From contig JBKBUQ010000023.1 of NCBI GenBank assembly GCA_046289975.1, forward strand, positions 1 through 25,276: 25,276 nucleotides of DNA. Reading direction: 5' to 3'. Made by a program: the position numbers and the translations under genes. Origin of the DNA: UBA2798 sp046289975 (GTDB lineage: Bacteria > Bacteroidota > Bacteroidia > Flavobacteriales_D > UBA2798). Below are positions 9,801 to 14,381 of the stretch, in pieces (positions within the stretch are counted from its first letter, which is position 1; the number at the start of each line of letters is the position of its first letter). Under the pieces are notes generated by a model. The model saw only the letters and a program-made list of their open reading frames with translations. It was not told the DNA's origin and did no database searches.

Positions 9801-10050
9801 TGGTGATGGAATAAACGATGTGTTTATGCCGGTTCTTACCGGATTAAATCCTGAACATTTCGAATTGCTTATTTTCAATCGTTGGGGTGAAGTGATTTAC
9901 CAAACGAATAACCCAACAAAAGGGTGGGATGGAAGAAGTAAGGGGGTAATGTCTAAACAAGATGTTTATGTATGGAAGATCCGAACCAAGGATGCTTTAT
10001 TGGATATAGATAAAGAATTCGTAGGACACGTTACTCTGTTAATCGAATGA
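3832..10050 (+). CDS. Giant SprB-repeat/PKD adhesin with T9SS type B C-terminal domain (2072 aa)
   Basis: A complete secreted adhesin-like protein. Residues 1-21 are a signal peptide ending NLFAQ. Residues ~84-260 form a cysteine-containing beta-sandwich-like module resembling nidogen-type modules of Bacteroidota surface proteins (LPFPFCYYGNTYTQCVVGSNG, QIVLYETTNVIEVY, GIQNATG, W-x-F-x-P-N-G). After a short Ig-like piece, residues ~318-1653 hold 17 SprB-type repeats of ~78 aa. Residues ~1653-1811 are two divergent Ig-like modules and ~1812-1976 are two PKD domains (CSWTFGDG; ADFTYNP). Residues 1977-2072 are the gliding-associated C-terminal sorting domain (PNAFTPDGDGIND, IFNRWGE, GWDG). Family knowledge says such C-termini direct type IX export. 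The name SprB refers to the repeat family; overall architecture differs from the motility adhesin SprB, so a gliding role is not established. The C-terminal half is collinear with the partial gene at the window start. Confidence 0.95.
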   Translation: MKRLLILSLCVITLNVNLFAQAPGCPNIVAPADIVLPCTQACTTLTATPFHVGATTTYTVGATSATPVIPYNQAGGTAIVVGGDDVYSGVINLPFPFCYYGNTYTQCVVGSNGVLTFNPGLANGYCPWFFSVDCPNAALPLNSIFGIYMDEWPGQCGQVKYHLIGTAPCRMLVVNFDNVCQYSCLTSARTNSQIVLYETTNVIEVYTNKKQSCAWNGGRAIIGIQNATGAVGMAAPGRNTTNAIWTPPAAGDGWRFTPNGAPIYNVTWWQGATQIGAGNSINVCPTASPTTYTARATYTRCDGLVINVNDDVVVTLSALTAPAITTVAETCNNYNDGTVTINNPVGAGPYTVTITGPANPPAVVEPNTVAGVATFNNLPDGTYNYLVTSANGCTVNGTFSIAAGPPCCNVTANGTNALCNGGSTGTASANPVGQAPFNYSWNSAPVQNSQTAITLPAGTYTVTMTDASGCTATASYIVTQPTALTGTLSQVNVTCNGLCNGSITVNGAGGGTGALQYSINGGPFQASNTFNGLCAGAYTVIIRDANNCTRTLNATITQPAALTLAAGSLVPATCGNPNGSVVLAAGGGTVNYQFNIGGPNQASGTFTGLAPNTYTATVTDQNGCTATTTFTIANQPGPVASIGTQSNVSCAGGVNGSVVINAVGGTGALTYDLNPGPAPQASNTFTGLGAGAYTVIVADANGCSNTVNFTITQPTQLTFTSVSQNISCNGVCDGQITVTANNATPPYQYSSNGGLTFQASNVLTGLCAGTINVVVRDANGCLSNANVILTQPAALTATYTPTNPICQGICNGQIAVATSAGGTVPYQYSVDGGALQAGTTFTGMCGGNHTMVISDANGCQVTTVVNLVDPPGYTVNTISSTSSNCGFNDGAFTVQASGGNAPYTYNNITVGISNATGIFPDLVAGAYEVVVTDALGCQEIQFIGVNDIQMNGLLLSTTDPTCPGACNGTVSTIATSGFGTISYDLDNGMQSAFGSGDFSGICDGSHAITMTDQGFCIFVVPFTLVAPPSIQFTTAVTNTLCNGGSDGIITFNAPSGGTPPYQYSVDNGVTFQAGSVFTGLAAGTYNVVVRDGNNCTQTGTATIGQPNPLIISSSHTDLTCFGNNSGTLLIVGNGGTGAIQYSNNGGATFGATFSFFGLAAGVYNIAIQDANGCIVNSTATIVEPPLLTATYATTPALCNTSCDGTIQVNANGGTAPYLYSSNNGVVFQTASLLENLCAGSYQVQVVDDNGCLVGSNQLITEPTAVAFTTAITPSTCGNPNGSIVINANGGNGTFLYSIDNGITFQVPNTFNGLAAGIYNVVVEDGNGCQEIATADVQNQSSPVINALFTTDLLCNAVCNGQLNVTATGGTGALNFDIGGATQAGGIFASLCAGNYTVTVTDANGCTASQNATITEPPVLTLASTPTDLNCFGDNSGEISLVAAGGVTPYLYSYDNGATQSSFSTQTGFAAGNYTTIVTDANGCQTTSPVVVAQPTQMTITNQNTVNASCFGVCDGEVSITISGGTTAGFYTHQWANGIGGPNQNTVLGLCAGSYSVTVVDDNACSIDALFNVTQPVAVVVSSFTATNPTCAGSCDGQLTAIGVNVVDYSIDGVNFQVSPTFTGLCSGVYTLTGRDINGCTVSLTATLTEPTPVVLDPIAPITICAGFTGVLSSQANGGTPPYNYIWNTGDDAQFYTVTALVNTTFTVTAFDLNGCPSAPQTGDVNVIPSFVPTTTGDVNVCPGSPASITASATGGVPGYIFTWLYENDTLVDSPTLTFVPSAPSTVMLVAEDGCPDIDTIYINVGFHVTPQPTATVTPSSGCAPLTVDFLNTTPAAQVGTDCSWTFGDGGANPGCGAQSHVYTTPGCYDVTLTVVSPEGCVGSQTFDDMVCVYGDPIADFTYNPSTPTIINSSINFVDASINGATYQWDFAGMGTSTQQNPTFNFVNVDTGFYQVCLTVTSPQGCVNDTCKMVYIFDEFLVYVPNAFTPDGDGINDVFMPVLTGLNPEHFELLIFNRWGEVIYQTNNPTKGWDGRSKGVMSKQDVYVWKIRTKDALLDIDKEFVGHVTLLIE
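4783..8790 (+). repeat. Tandem SprB-type repeats, array 2 (17 units, ~235 bp each)
   Basis: Seventeen protein-level repeats with invariant first and last cysteines. A second cysteine pair (CxxxC near the start, GLCAG near the end) occurs together in units 3, 6, 7, 9, 12, 14, 16 and 17 and is absent together in units 1, 2, 4, 5, 8, 10, 11, 13 and 15. Units 3-6, 7-10 and 12-15 form recurring four-repeat blocks with one extra unit (11) between the second and third. Confidence 0.88.
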
Positions 10051-10068
10051 TAGTAGTAACCAATGAAT

Positions 10069-10100
10069 AAAAAACCACTGCAATTTGTAGTGGTTTTTTT
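10069..10100. terminator. Bidirectional terminator between adhesin 2 and the convergent membrane-protein gene
   Basis: Stem AAAAAACCACT / AGTGGTTTTTT (10069-10079 with 10089-10099), loop of 9 bases, T-run on both strands. It lies 18 bases after the adhesin stop and directly after the - strand stop at 10103, so it can serve both genes. Confidence 0.85.
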
Positions 10101-10102
10101 AT

Positions 10103-10441
10103 TTATAATCCAAGACAATCAGCCATGCCTGCAAGTAGTAAAATAATACCTATTGAGGTCATGCCGTATAAGGGTATTGCAGGTGAAGAATTGGAATGAA
10201 ACAAAATCGCTGATAAAAGAAATCCGGAGAACAAGCAAATTCCTCCAATCGCGATAAAAATCACGCCTCTTTTTCTTCTTTTTTCGAGGTGTTCCTTTTT
10301 TAACTTGTTCAGCGTTTCCTGTGCCTGAATTTCATCAATACCTTTTTCGTGCAGACGCGCTAGAATTGCTTTCGAGTCGTAACCGGAATCAGAAAGGAAT
10401 TTTGCTTCTGAATAATGGTCGAGGTCCTTTGGTGCATTCAT
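10103..10441 (-). CDS. Small two-TM membrane protein with helical N-terminal domain (112 aa)
   Basis: Not recognised by name. Residues 1-58 are charged and helical (LSDSGYDSKAILARLHEKGI, then a Lys/Glu-rich stretch ending EKRRKRG), which reads as a cytosolic domain. Two hydrophobic segments follow (about 60-82, VIFIAIGGICLFSGFLLSAILF, and 90-110, IPLYGMTSIGIILLLAGMA), giving a predicted inner-membrane hairpin. There is no signal peptide. The gene is divergent from the DUF3467 gene across 134 bases and shares a terminator with the adhesin. The function is unknown. Confidence 0.7.
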   Translation of the reverse strand: MNAPKDLDHYSEAKFLSDSGYDSKAILARLHEKGIDEIQAQETLNKLKKEHLEKRRKRGVIFIAIGGICLFSGFLLSAILFHSNSSPAIPLYGMTSIGIILLLAGMADCLGL

Positions 10442-10452
10442 AGATTTTCTAT

Positions 10453-10560
10453 ATGCTAAAATTTAGGAATTTTATGCCGTCCAATAAAAATGATAGTTGT
10501 CAGGTTTTCCTAATATCCGCTTGGTTTGTGGTCTTCAATTAGGAATGTTACTTTTAGCAT
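10453..10560. repeat. Mirrored 9-bp inverted repeat in a divergent promoter region
   Basis: ATGCTAAAA at 10453-10461 is the exact reverse complement of TTTTAGCAT at 10552-10560. Each copy lies 11-15 bases before the ATG of the gene it faces (10441 on -, 10576 on +), where the -7 element and transcription start are expected. Confidence 0.6.
10526..10556 (+). promoter_or_regulatory. Candidate Bacteroidota promoter of the DUF3467 gene
   Basis: TTG at 10526-10528, 20-bp spacer, then TACTTTTA at 10549-10556 (consensus TAnnTTTG, last base differs). This would place the transcription start ~13 bases before the ATG at 10576. Confidence 0.4.
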
Positions 10561-10575
10561 CTAAAAACAATCGTC

Positions 10576-10881
10576 ATGAGTGAAATGGAACAACAGCTCA
10601 ATATTGAGCTTACTGAAGAAACCGCAGAAGGTGTTTATTCTAATCTTGCTATTATTACCCATTCCAACGCAGAATTCATCATCGATTTTGTGCGGGTTAT
10701 GCCAGGGGTGCCAAAGGCAAAAGTGAAATCACGTATCGTTCTTACGCCCATTCACGCTAAGCAATTGTTTCGCGCACTTGGCGATAATCTGTCGAAGTTT
10801 GAACAGATGCACGGACCGATAAAAGGTGCTGATATTACTCCAATACCAATGAATTTCGGGGGAACAAATACCCAGGCCTGA
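10576..10881 (+). CDS. DUF3467 family protein (101 aa)
   Basis: A small soluble protein that matches the DUF3467 family in length and pattern: an N-terminal acidic segment, GVYSNLAIITHSNAEFIIDF, then VKSRIVLTPIHAKQLFRALGDNLSKFE. The family is widespread in bacteria and its biochemical role is not established. There is no signal peptide or membrane segment. Its TGA stop at 10879-10881 abuts, with no gap, the stop of the convergent thioesterase gene in a TGATCA palindrome. It probably has its own promoter (10526-10556) in the divergent region it shares with the two-TM gene. Confidence 0.85.
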   Translation: MSEMEQQLNIELTEETAEGVYSNLAIITHSNAEFIIDFVRVMPGVPKAKVKSRIVLTPIHAKQLFRALGDNLSKFEQMHGPIKGADITPIPMNFGGTNTQA

Positions 10882-11301
10882 TCAGGATTTAGCAATGGGG
10901 TAGGCGGTAAATGTTCCGCTTCCCTTTGCTATGGTTTCAATGTTTTGATTCCTGATTTCTCCTTCTGAGAACACAATACGATTCCCTTTTTTTATCACTG
11001 TTCCATATCCTGTCAAGATATCATTTTCGGGAACAGCTTGTAGAAAGGAGATTTTCAATTCGAGCGTTGCAACCCGTTTTCCTTCCCCCGCAACTGCGCT
11101 CAAAGCAGCCACACCCAAAATAGCATCCATAAATGCAGCAAGCGCACCGCCGTGTATTGCCGTTTCAGTGGCCAGCAATTCTTTTCGGGATGGCAGAGTG
11201 TAAATTATCTTTCCGGGTTCCTGAATCTGAAATTCCATGTTCAGAAGTCGACCAAAATGATTCGCTTTGATGTATTCATCTATTATTTGCTGCATTTCCA
11301 T
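10882..11301 (-). CDS. PaaI-type hotdog thioesterase (139 aa)
   Basis: A predicted cytosolic acyl-CoA thioesterase of the hotdog fold (PaaI/4HBT group), which would hydrolyse acyl-CoA thioesters. Evidence is the characteristic helix-start motif IHGGALAAFMDAILG (about residues 49-63), preceded by a beta-strand segment and followed by VATLELKISFLQAV, which are typical core elements, and the usual family length of ~140 aa. The substrate cannot be predicted. The gene is convergent with the DUF3467 gene, stops touching, and has no terminator between them. It is divergent from the lipoprotein gene, 56 bases away. Confidence 0.85.
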   Translation of the reverse strand: MEMQQIIDEYIKANHFGRLLNMEFQIQEPGKIIYTLPSRKELLATETAIHGGALAAFMDAILGVAALSAVAGEGKRVATLELKISFLQAVPENDILTGYGTVIKKGNRIVFSEGEIRNQNIETIAKGSGTFTAYPIAKS

Positions 11302-11357
11302 GTGGTAAAATTACCGATTAGGATCCTTTTGTCTAATTTTATTTAAAAATCTAAACT

Positions 11358-12188
11358 ATGAAAAGAAGTATTGCATTGCTTTTCATCGCATTTCTGGCGG
11401 TGTCCTGCTCTAAAAAAGAAAAATTCCTGCTCCGTTTTCAACCCGAAAAGGGAAGCATGAAAACCATGGTAATGAATCTCACCACAAAAATGGGAGGCAT
11501 GCCAATGGAAACTAAAATGGGGATGACCACCGAAATGAAGATCGCCAATGTTTCTCCTGATGGAGAAGTAGAAGTAGAAGCAACTTACACGCATGTGATG
11601 ATGAATGTTGATGCAATGGGACGTTCAATCGGATTTGATTCTGCAAAAGACACTATCAATATGGATGATCCTTCTTCCATTGCGTATTTGGGTCTTGCCG
11701 CATTGTTGAACAAGCCTCTTGCCATGAAAATGGATAAGCTGGGTAAACTCACGCTTGCTCCCGATATTCTCAGTCTTTACCCCGACAGCTTACGTAGCTT
11801 ATTAGGGAGTCAGGGTATCTATCAGGGAAGTCAGATGTTCGATAATATGTTTTCTGTATTTCCGGAAGAAGAAATCGGATTGGGCGATAGTTGGGAACGC
11901 GAAAGCAAAATCGGAACGGCTTCTGGCCCTGTTAGCATGAAGGCAACATATACGGTTGACAAGGTGAATGTGAATGATGTCTTGTTAAAGATGGAAGGCA
12001 CTTTTGAAGGTGAAATGGCCGGTGAAATGGGCGCAAGCATTAAAATGACCGGAACCATGACCGGAACACTTACCATTGATCGTAAAACGGGATGGACAGT
12101 CAGCACAGATATGGTTCAGAAAATCGACATGAACACCATGGGAATGAAGATGGAAGCTACTAACACCATTTCCATAACAACGAAGTAA
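11358..12188 (+). CDS. Methionine-rich lipoprotein, DUF6263-like (276 aa)
   Basis: Residues 1-17 are a lipoprotein signal peptide with lipobox AVSC (acylated Cys17), so the protein should be anchored in an envelope membrane. The remainder is mostly beta-strand in character and resembles the Bacteroidota DUF6263 family (tentative). I count 29 methionines in 276 residues, clustered at 34-60 (nine Met, including MPMETKMGM) and near the C terminus (Met252-Met265, MNTMGMKM). It also has the motif IGLGDSWERE (~170). The molecular function is unknown. It is monocistronic, followed by a strong terminator at 12211, and sits just upstream of the pirin operon on the same strand. Confidence 0.8.
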   Translation: MKRSIALLFIAFLAVSCSKKEKFLLRFQPEKGSMKTMVMNLTTKMGGMPMETKMGMTTEMKIANVSPDGEVEVEATYTHVMMNVDAMGRSIGFDSAKDTINMDDPSSIAYLGLAALLNKPLAMKMDKLGKLTLAPDILSLYPDSLRSLLGSQGIYQGSQMFDNMFSVFPEEEIGLGDSWERESKIGTASGPVSMKATYTVDKVNVNDVLLKMEGTFEGEMAGEMGASIKMTGTMTGTLTIDRKTGWTVSTDMVQKIDMNTMGMKMEATNTISITTK

Positions 12189-12210
12189 TCGATTGAAAAA
12201 CAATAGTATA

Positions 12211-12236
12211 AGCCCCGCTATTGCGGGGCTTTTTTT
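12211..12236 (+). terminator. Rho-independent terminator after the lipoprotein gene
   Basis: Perfect GC-rich 8-bp stem AGCCCCGC / GCGGGGCT (12211-12218 with 12223-12230), loop TATT, then a run of T residues. It insulates the pirin operon from read-through. Confidence 0.92.
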
Positions 12237-12261
12237 GTGACCGATTTTTTTATACTTAATC

Positions 12262-12291
12262 AATTGTTGTATATACAATTATTTGTTGTAT
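12262..12291. promoter_or_regulatory. Putative operator: palindrome plus direct repeats over the pirin-operon promoter
   Basis: Perfect 12-bp palindrome TTGTATATACAA at 12267-12278, overlapping the -33 TTG. A second inverted repeat TACAA-N7-TTGTA (12274-12278 with 12286-12290) runs into the -7 box. The 9-mer TTGTTGTAT occurs twice (12264-12272 and 12283-12291), 19 bp apart. The arrangement suits a dimeric winged-helix regulator such as MarR/HxlR that blocks the promoter; no such regulator gene is in this window. Confidence 0.5.
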
Positions 12292-12296
12292 CTTTG
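12267..12296 (+). promoter_or_regulatory. Bacteroidota housekeeping promoter of the pirin operon
   Basis: TTG at 12267-12269, exactly 19-bp spacer, then TATCTTTG at 12289-12296, a full match to the TAnnTTTG consensus. The ATG follows at 12317. This is the best promoter match in the window. Confidence 0.75.
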
Positions 12297-12316
12297 TTTT
12301 GTCAAACAAATCAACC

Positions 12317-13180
12317 ATGAAACGAAAAGAATTTTTACAACGCGGATTAGGTAGTGTTTTTGGACTGATTGCATTGCCCTCCGTTTTTGCAAAATCATCG
12401 GAAGATGAACATGAGCAGAAAGTTGAACAAGTCGGATTTAATCATTTACCCAATAAGGAGATCAGAACCATGAAAACGGTACTTCACAAAGCAGCAACAA
12501 GGGGACATGCAAATCACGGCTGGCTTGATTCGCATCACACATTCAGTTTTGCTAATTATTACAATCCGGAGAGAATGCGTTTTGGGGTTTTGCGTGTGCT
12601 GAATGATGATGTTGTAGATGGAGGAATGGGATTTGGAACACATCCGCATGACAATATGGAAATCATTTCCATTCCGCTTTCAGGTGATTTGGAGCACAAA
12701 GACAGTATGGGTAATACAATGGTTATTCGTCAGAACGATGTGCAGATCATGAGTGCAGGAACTGGAATAACGCACTCCGAATACAATAAGAACAATGATA
12801 AAAAAGTCAATTTCCTTCAAATCTGGGTTTTCCCCAAGGAACGTCAGATTAAACCTGCATACGGACAACAACAATTTCTTCCAGCCACACAGCATAATAA
12901 ATTGATACAAGTGATTTCTCCTGCAGAGGATAAAGATGGATTAACCATTCACCAGGATGCATGGTTTTCACTGGGAAGATTTGATGCCGGCAAGTCATTT
13001 GATTATTCCGTTAAACGCAAAGGAAATGGCGCGTATGTTTTCGTTATTGAAGGCGAATTGAAAATCGGTGATCAGGTTTTATCGCGTCGTGATGGTTTCG
13101 GTATTTGGGAAACAGAAAAGTTTTCGGTAGAAATTACCGGTGATGCTCATGTTTTGATTATGGATGTTCCAATGAACTAA
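12317..13180 (+). CDS. Pirin family protein (bicupin) with N-terminal export-like extension (287 aa)
   Basis: A cupin-fold metalloprotein of the pirin/YhhW group; some members oxidise quercetin. The pirin core starts at Met52 (MKTVLHKAATRGHANHGWLD) and contains the ligand motifs THPHDNMEI and GITHSEY (His, His, His; the Glu ligand would come from later in the N-terminal cupin), followed by the C-terminal cupin ending DAHVLIMDVPMN. Ahead of the core lie 51 extra residues starting MKRKEFLQRGLG, a hydrophobic stretch and PSVFAKS, resembling a Tat/Sec signal (RK in place of RR). ATG 12317 is chosen because a TTG six codons earlier lies at the transcription start. An internal ATG at 12470 has its own AAGGAG and could give a cytosolic form. 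It is the first gene of a four-gene operon and is separated from the next ATG by 2 bases. Confidence 0.9.
   Translation: MKRKEFLQRGLGSVFGLIALPSVFAKSSEDEHEQKVEQVGFNHLPNKEIRTMKTVLHKAATRGHANHGWLDSHHTFSFANYYNPERMRFGVLRVLNDDVVDGGMGFGTHPHDNMEIISIPLSGDLEHKDSMGNTMVIRQNDVQIMSAGTGITHSEYNKNNDKKVNFLQIWVFPKERQIKPAYGQQQFLPATQHNKLIQVISPAEDKDGLTIHQDAWFSLGRFDAGKSFDYSVKRKGNGAYVFVIEGELKIGDQVLSRRDGFGIWETEKFSVEITGDAHVLIMDVPMN
12455..12472 (+). promoter_or_regulatory. Internal Shine-Dalgarno and ATG at the pirin core
   Basis: AAGGAG (12455-12460), 9-base spacer, ATG 12470-12472, in frame with the pirin gene and exactly where typical pirins begin. Such a site is unusual because Bacteroidota rarely rely on Shine-Dalgarno sequences. 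Confidence 0.45.
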
Positions 13181-13182
13181 TT

Positions 13183-13407
13183 ATGAAAATCAAAAACAAA
13201 GCAGTATTACCTTTTCTATTTGTATTTCTTGTCGCAACTCCTTTAAGTTTTTGCCTGAGCGGATTCAATACCTGGAGAATTATGGGATTCTCCGATGGGT
13301 TTTTCACGCAATGGATGCAAAATTGGTTGATCGGATTCCTAATGGTATATCCGCTTGCATTGGTTTTTGTGGCAATTGCTAAAAAAATAATTTCAAAAAT
13401 TTCCTGA
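13183..13407 (+). CDS. DUF2798 family small membrane protein (74 aa)
   Basis: Two hydrophobic helices (about residues 8-27, LPFLFVFLVATPLSFCLS, and 44-67, QNWLIGFLMVYPLALVFVAIA) separated by a short loop with W residues, followed by a basic tail. Length and the W-x3-F-x3-P pattern in the second helix fit DUF2798, whose function is unknown. It begins 2 bases after the pirin stop, so it is translated from the same transcript. The context suggests an inner-membrane partner of the redox enzymes on either side. Confidence 0.75.
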   Translation: MKIKNKAVLPFLFVFLVATPLSFCLSGFNTWRIMGFSDGFFTQWMQNWLIGFLMVYPLALVFVAIAKKIISKIS

Positions 13408-13420
13408 GCGATTTCACTTT

Positions 13421-13966
13421 ATGAAAACAGTAATCATTTCGGGTAGTCCCCGTTCGAATTCAGCAACGCACCGGGTTGCATTGCACCTGCAGAAGAATAT
13501 CGAAAATTCCATTTTGCTTGATGTGCGAAATAATCAACTTCCATTTGTGGAGACCGTTTGGAGTAAGCCTGAGCTTGTTCCTGCTACCGCCACTGAATTG
13601 TATGCAGAAATGAACAGTGCAGATGCTTTTATTCTGGTTACTCCCGAATACAACGGATCGTATTCTCCGGCAATGAAAAATCTTCTGGATCATTTTCCAA
13701 AGGATACTTTCGGTAGAAAAGCAATGGGTATAGTTACGGCTTCTCCAGGAGCGTTTGGGGGTATGCGTGCGGCCCAGCAGTTGCAGCAAATGGCCTGTGC
13801 ATTTTTTGCGATCCCATCTCCGCATATGTTAGTAGTTCCTCAAGTTGAAAAGAAATTTGACGATAAAGGAAATTTATTGGATACTGCCTATCAGGCTTCC
13901 ATTGATCGTTTTACCAATGAATTTGCATGGTTGGCACAATCGCTTTATATTGGCAGGAAGTCCTGA
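13421..13966 (+). CDS. NAD(P)H-dependent FMN reductase / quinone-reductase-like flavoprotein (181 aa)
   Basis: A flavodoxin-like NADPH-dependent FMN reductase family enzyme that would transfer hydride from NAD(P)H through FMN to flavin, quinone, azo or metal acceptors in the cytosol. The phosphate-binding loop is at the N terminus (IISGSPRSNSATHR, residues 4-17). The flavin-contacting motif PEYNGSYSPAMKNLLDHF (~75-92) and the segment GIVTASPGAFGGMRAAQQL follow. Length is normal for the family. It is the third gene of the pirin operon, 13 bases after the DUF2798 stop. The gene's place in a regulated operon supports a stress-linked reductase; the substrate is not predictable. Confidence 0.9.
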   Translation: MKTVIISGSPRSNSATHRVALHLQKNIENSILLDVRNNQLPFVETVWSKPELVPATATELYAEMNSADAFILVTPEYNGSYSPAMKNLLDHFPKDTFGRKAMGIVTASPGAFGGMRAAQQLQQMACAFFAIPSPHMLVVPQVEKKFDDKGNLLDTAYQASIDRFTNEFAWLAQSLYIGRKS

Positions 13967-13976
13967 ACTTTCTGCA

Positions 13977-14381
13977 ATGAAAAAAGAATATTCAAAAGCC
14001 GACCTAACCATTATTTGGGAACCCGAAAAATGTATGCATTCGAAAAAATGCTGGAAGGAATTGCTTCCCGTATTTAACCCGAACCGACGTCCCTGGGTTG
14101 ATCTTTCAGCTGCAGATAACGAGCAGATCTTTAAACAGGTGAACAAATGTCCTTCGGGTGCCTTATCCATCAAAAGTTCAAACCCTGGCGAAAACAACGA
14201 AAGCGGCAGAGTTGAGTTGATGAAAGATGGTCCGCTGTTGTTTACCGGTAAACTGCAATTATTACGTGCTGATGGTTCAATCGAAACAATCAACGAAAAG
14301 TGTGCTTTGTGCAGATGTGGTTCATCCGGCAACAAACCTTTTTGCGATGGTTCGCATGTGAAATCCGGTTTCCGCGATTGA
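13977..14381 (+). CDS. Double iron-sulfur protein: Fer4_19 (YjdI-like) fused to CDGSH domain (134 aa)
   Basis: Residues 8-65 match the divergent mono-cluster 4Fe-4S domain Fer4_19, with Cys19, Cys25 and Cys58 (KCMHSKKC...NKCPSGAL). Residues ~105-134 are a CDGSH-type 2Fe-2S domain with the full ligand set Cys112-x-Cys114, Cys123 and His127 (CRCGSSGNKPFCDGSH). The protein is predicted to be a small cytosolic electron carrier or redox sensor, probably working with the FMN reductase encoded 10 bases upstream. The ATG at 13977 is preferred; an upstream in-frame ATG at 13845 would overlap the reductase by 122 bases and add non-homologous sequence. Its TGA abuts the stop of convergent folC in TGATCA, with no terminator visible. 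Confidence 0.9.
   Translation: MKKEYSKADLTIIWEPEKCMHSKKCWKELLPVFNPNRRPWVDLSAADNEQIFKQVNKCPSGALSIKSSNPGENNESGRVELMKDGPLLFTGKLQLLRADGSIETINEKCALCRCGSSGNKPFCDGSHVKSGFRD

Noticed and set aside
12299..12316. TTG start six codons before the pirin ATG
   Set aside because: It lies only 2 bases past the -7 box, so it would be at or before the transcription start; ATG 12317 also begins the signal-like sequence.
13845..13976. Upstream in-frame extension of the Fer4_19-CDGSH gene
   Set aside because: It would overlap the FMN reductase gene by 122 bases and encodes no part of either Fe-S domain; ATG 13977 fits the domain start and the operon spacing.
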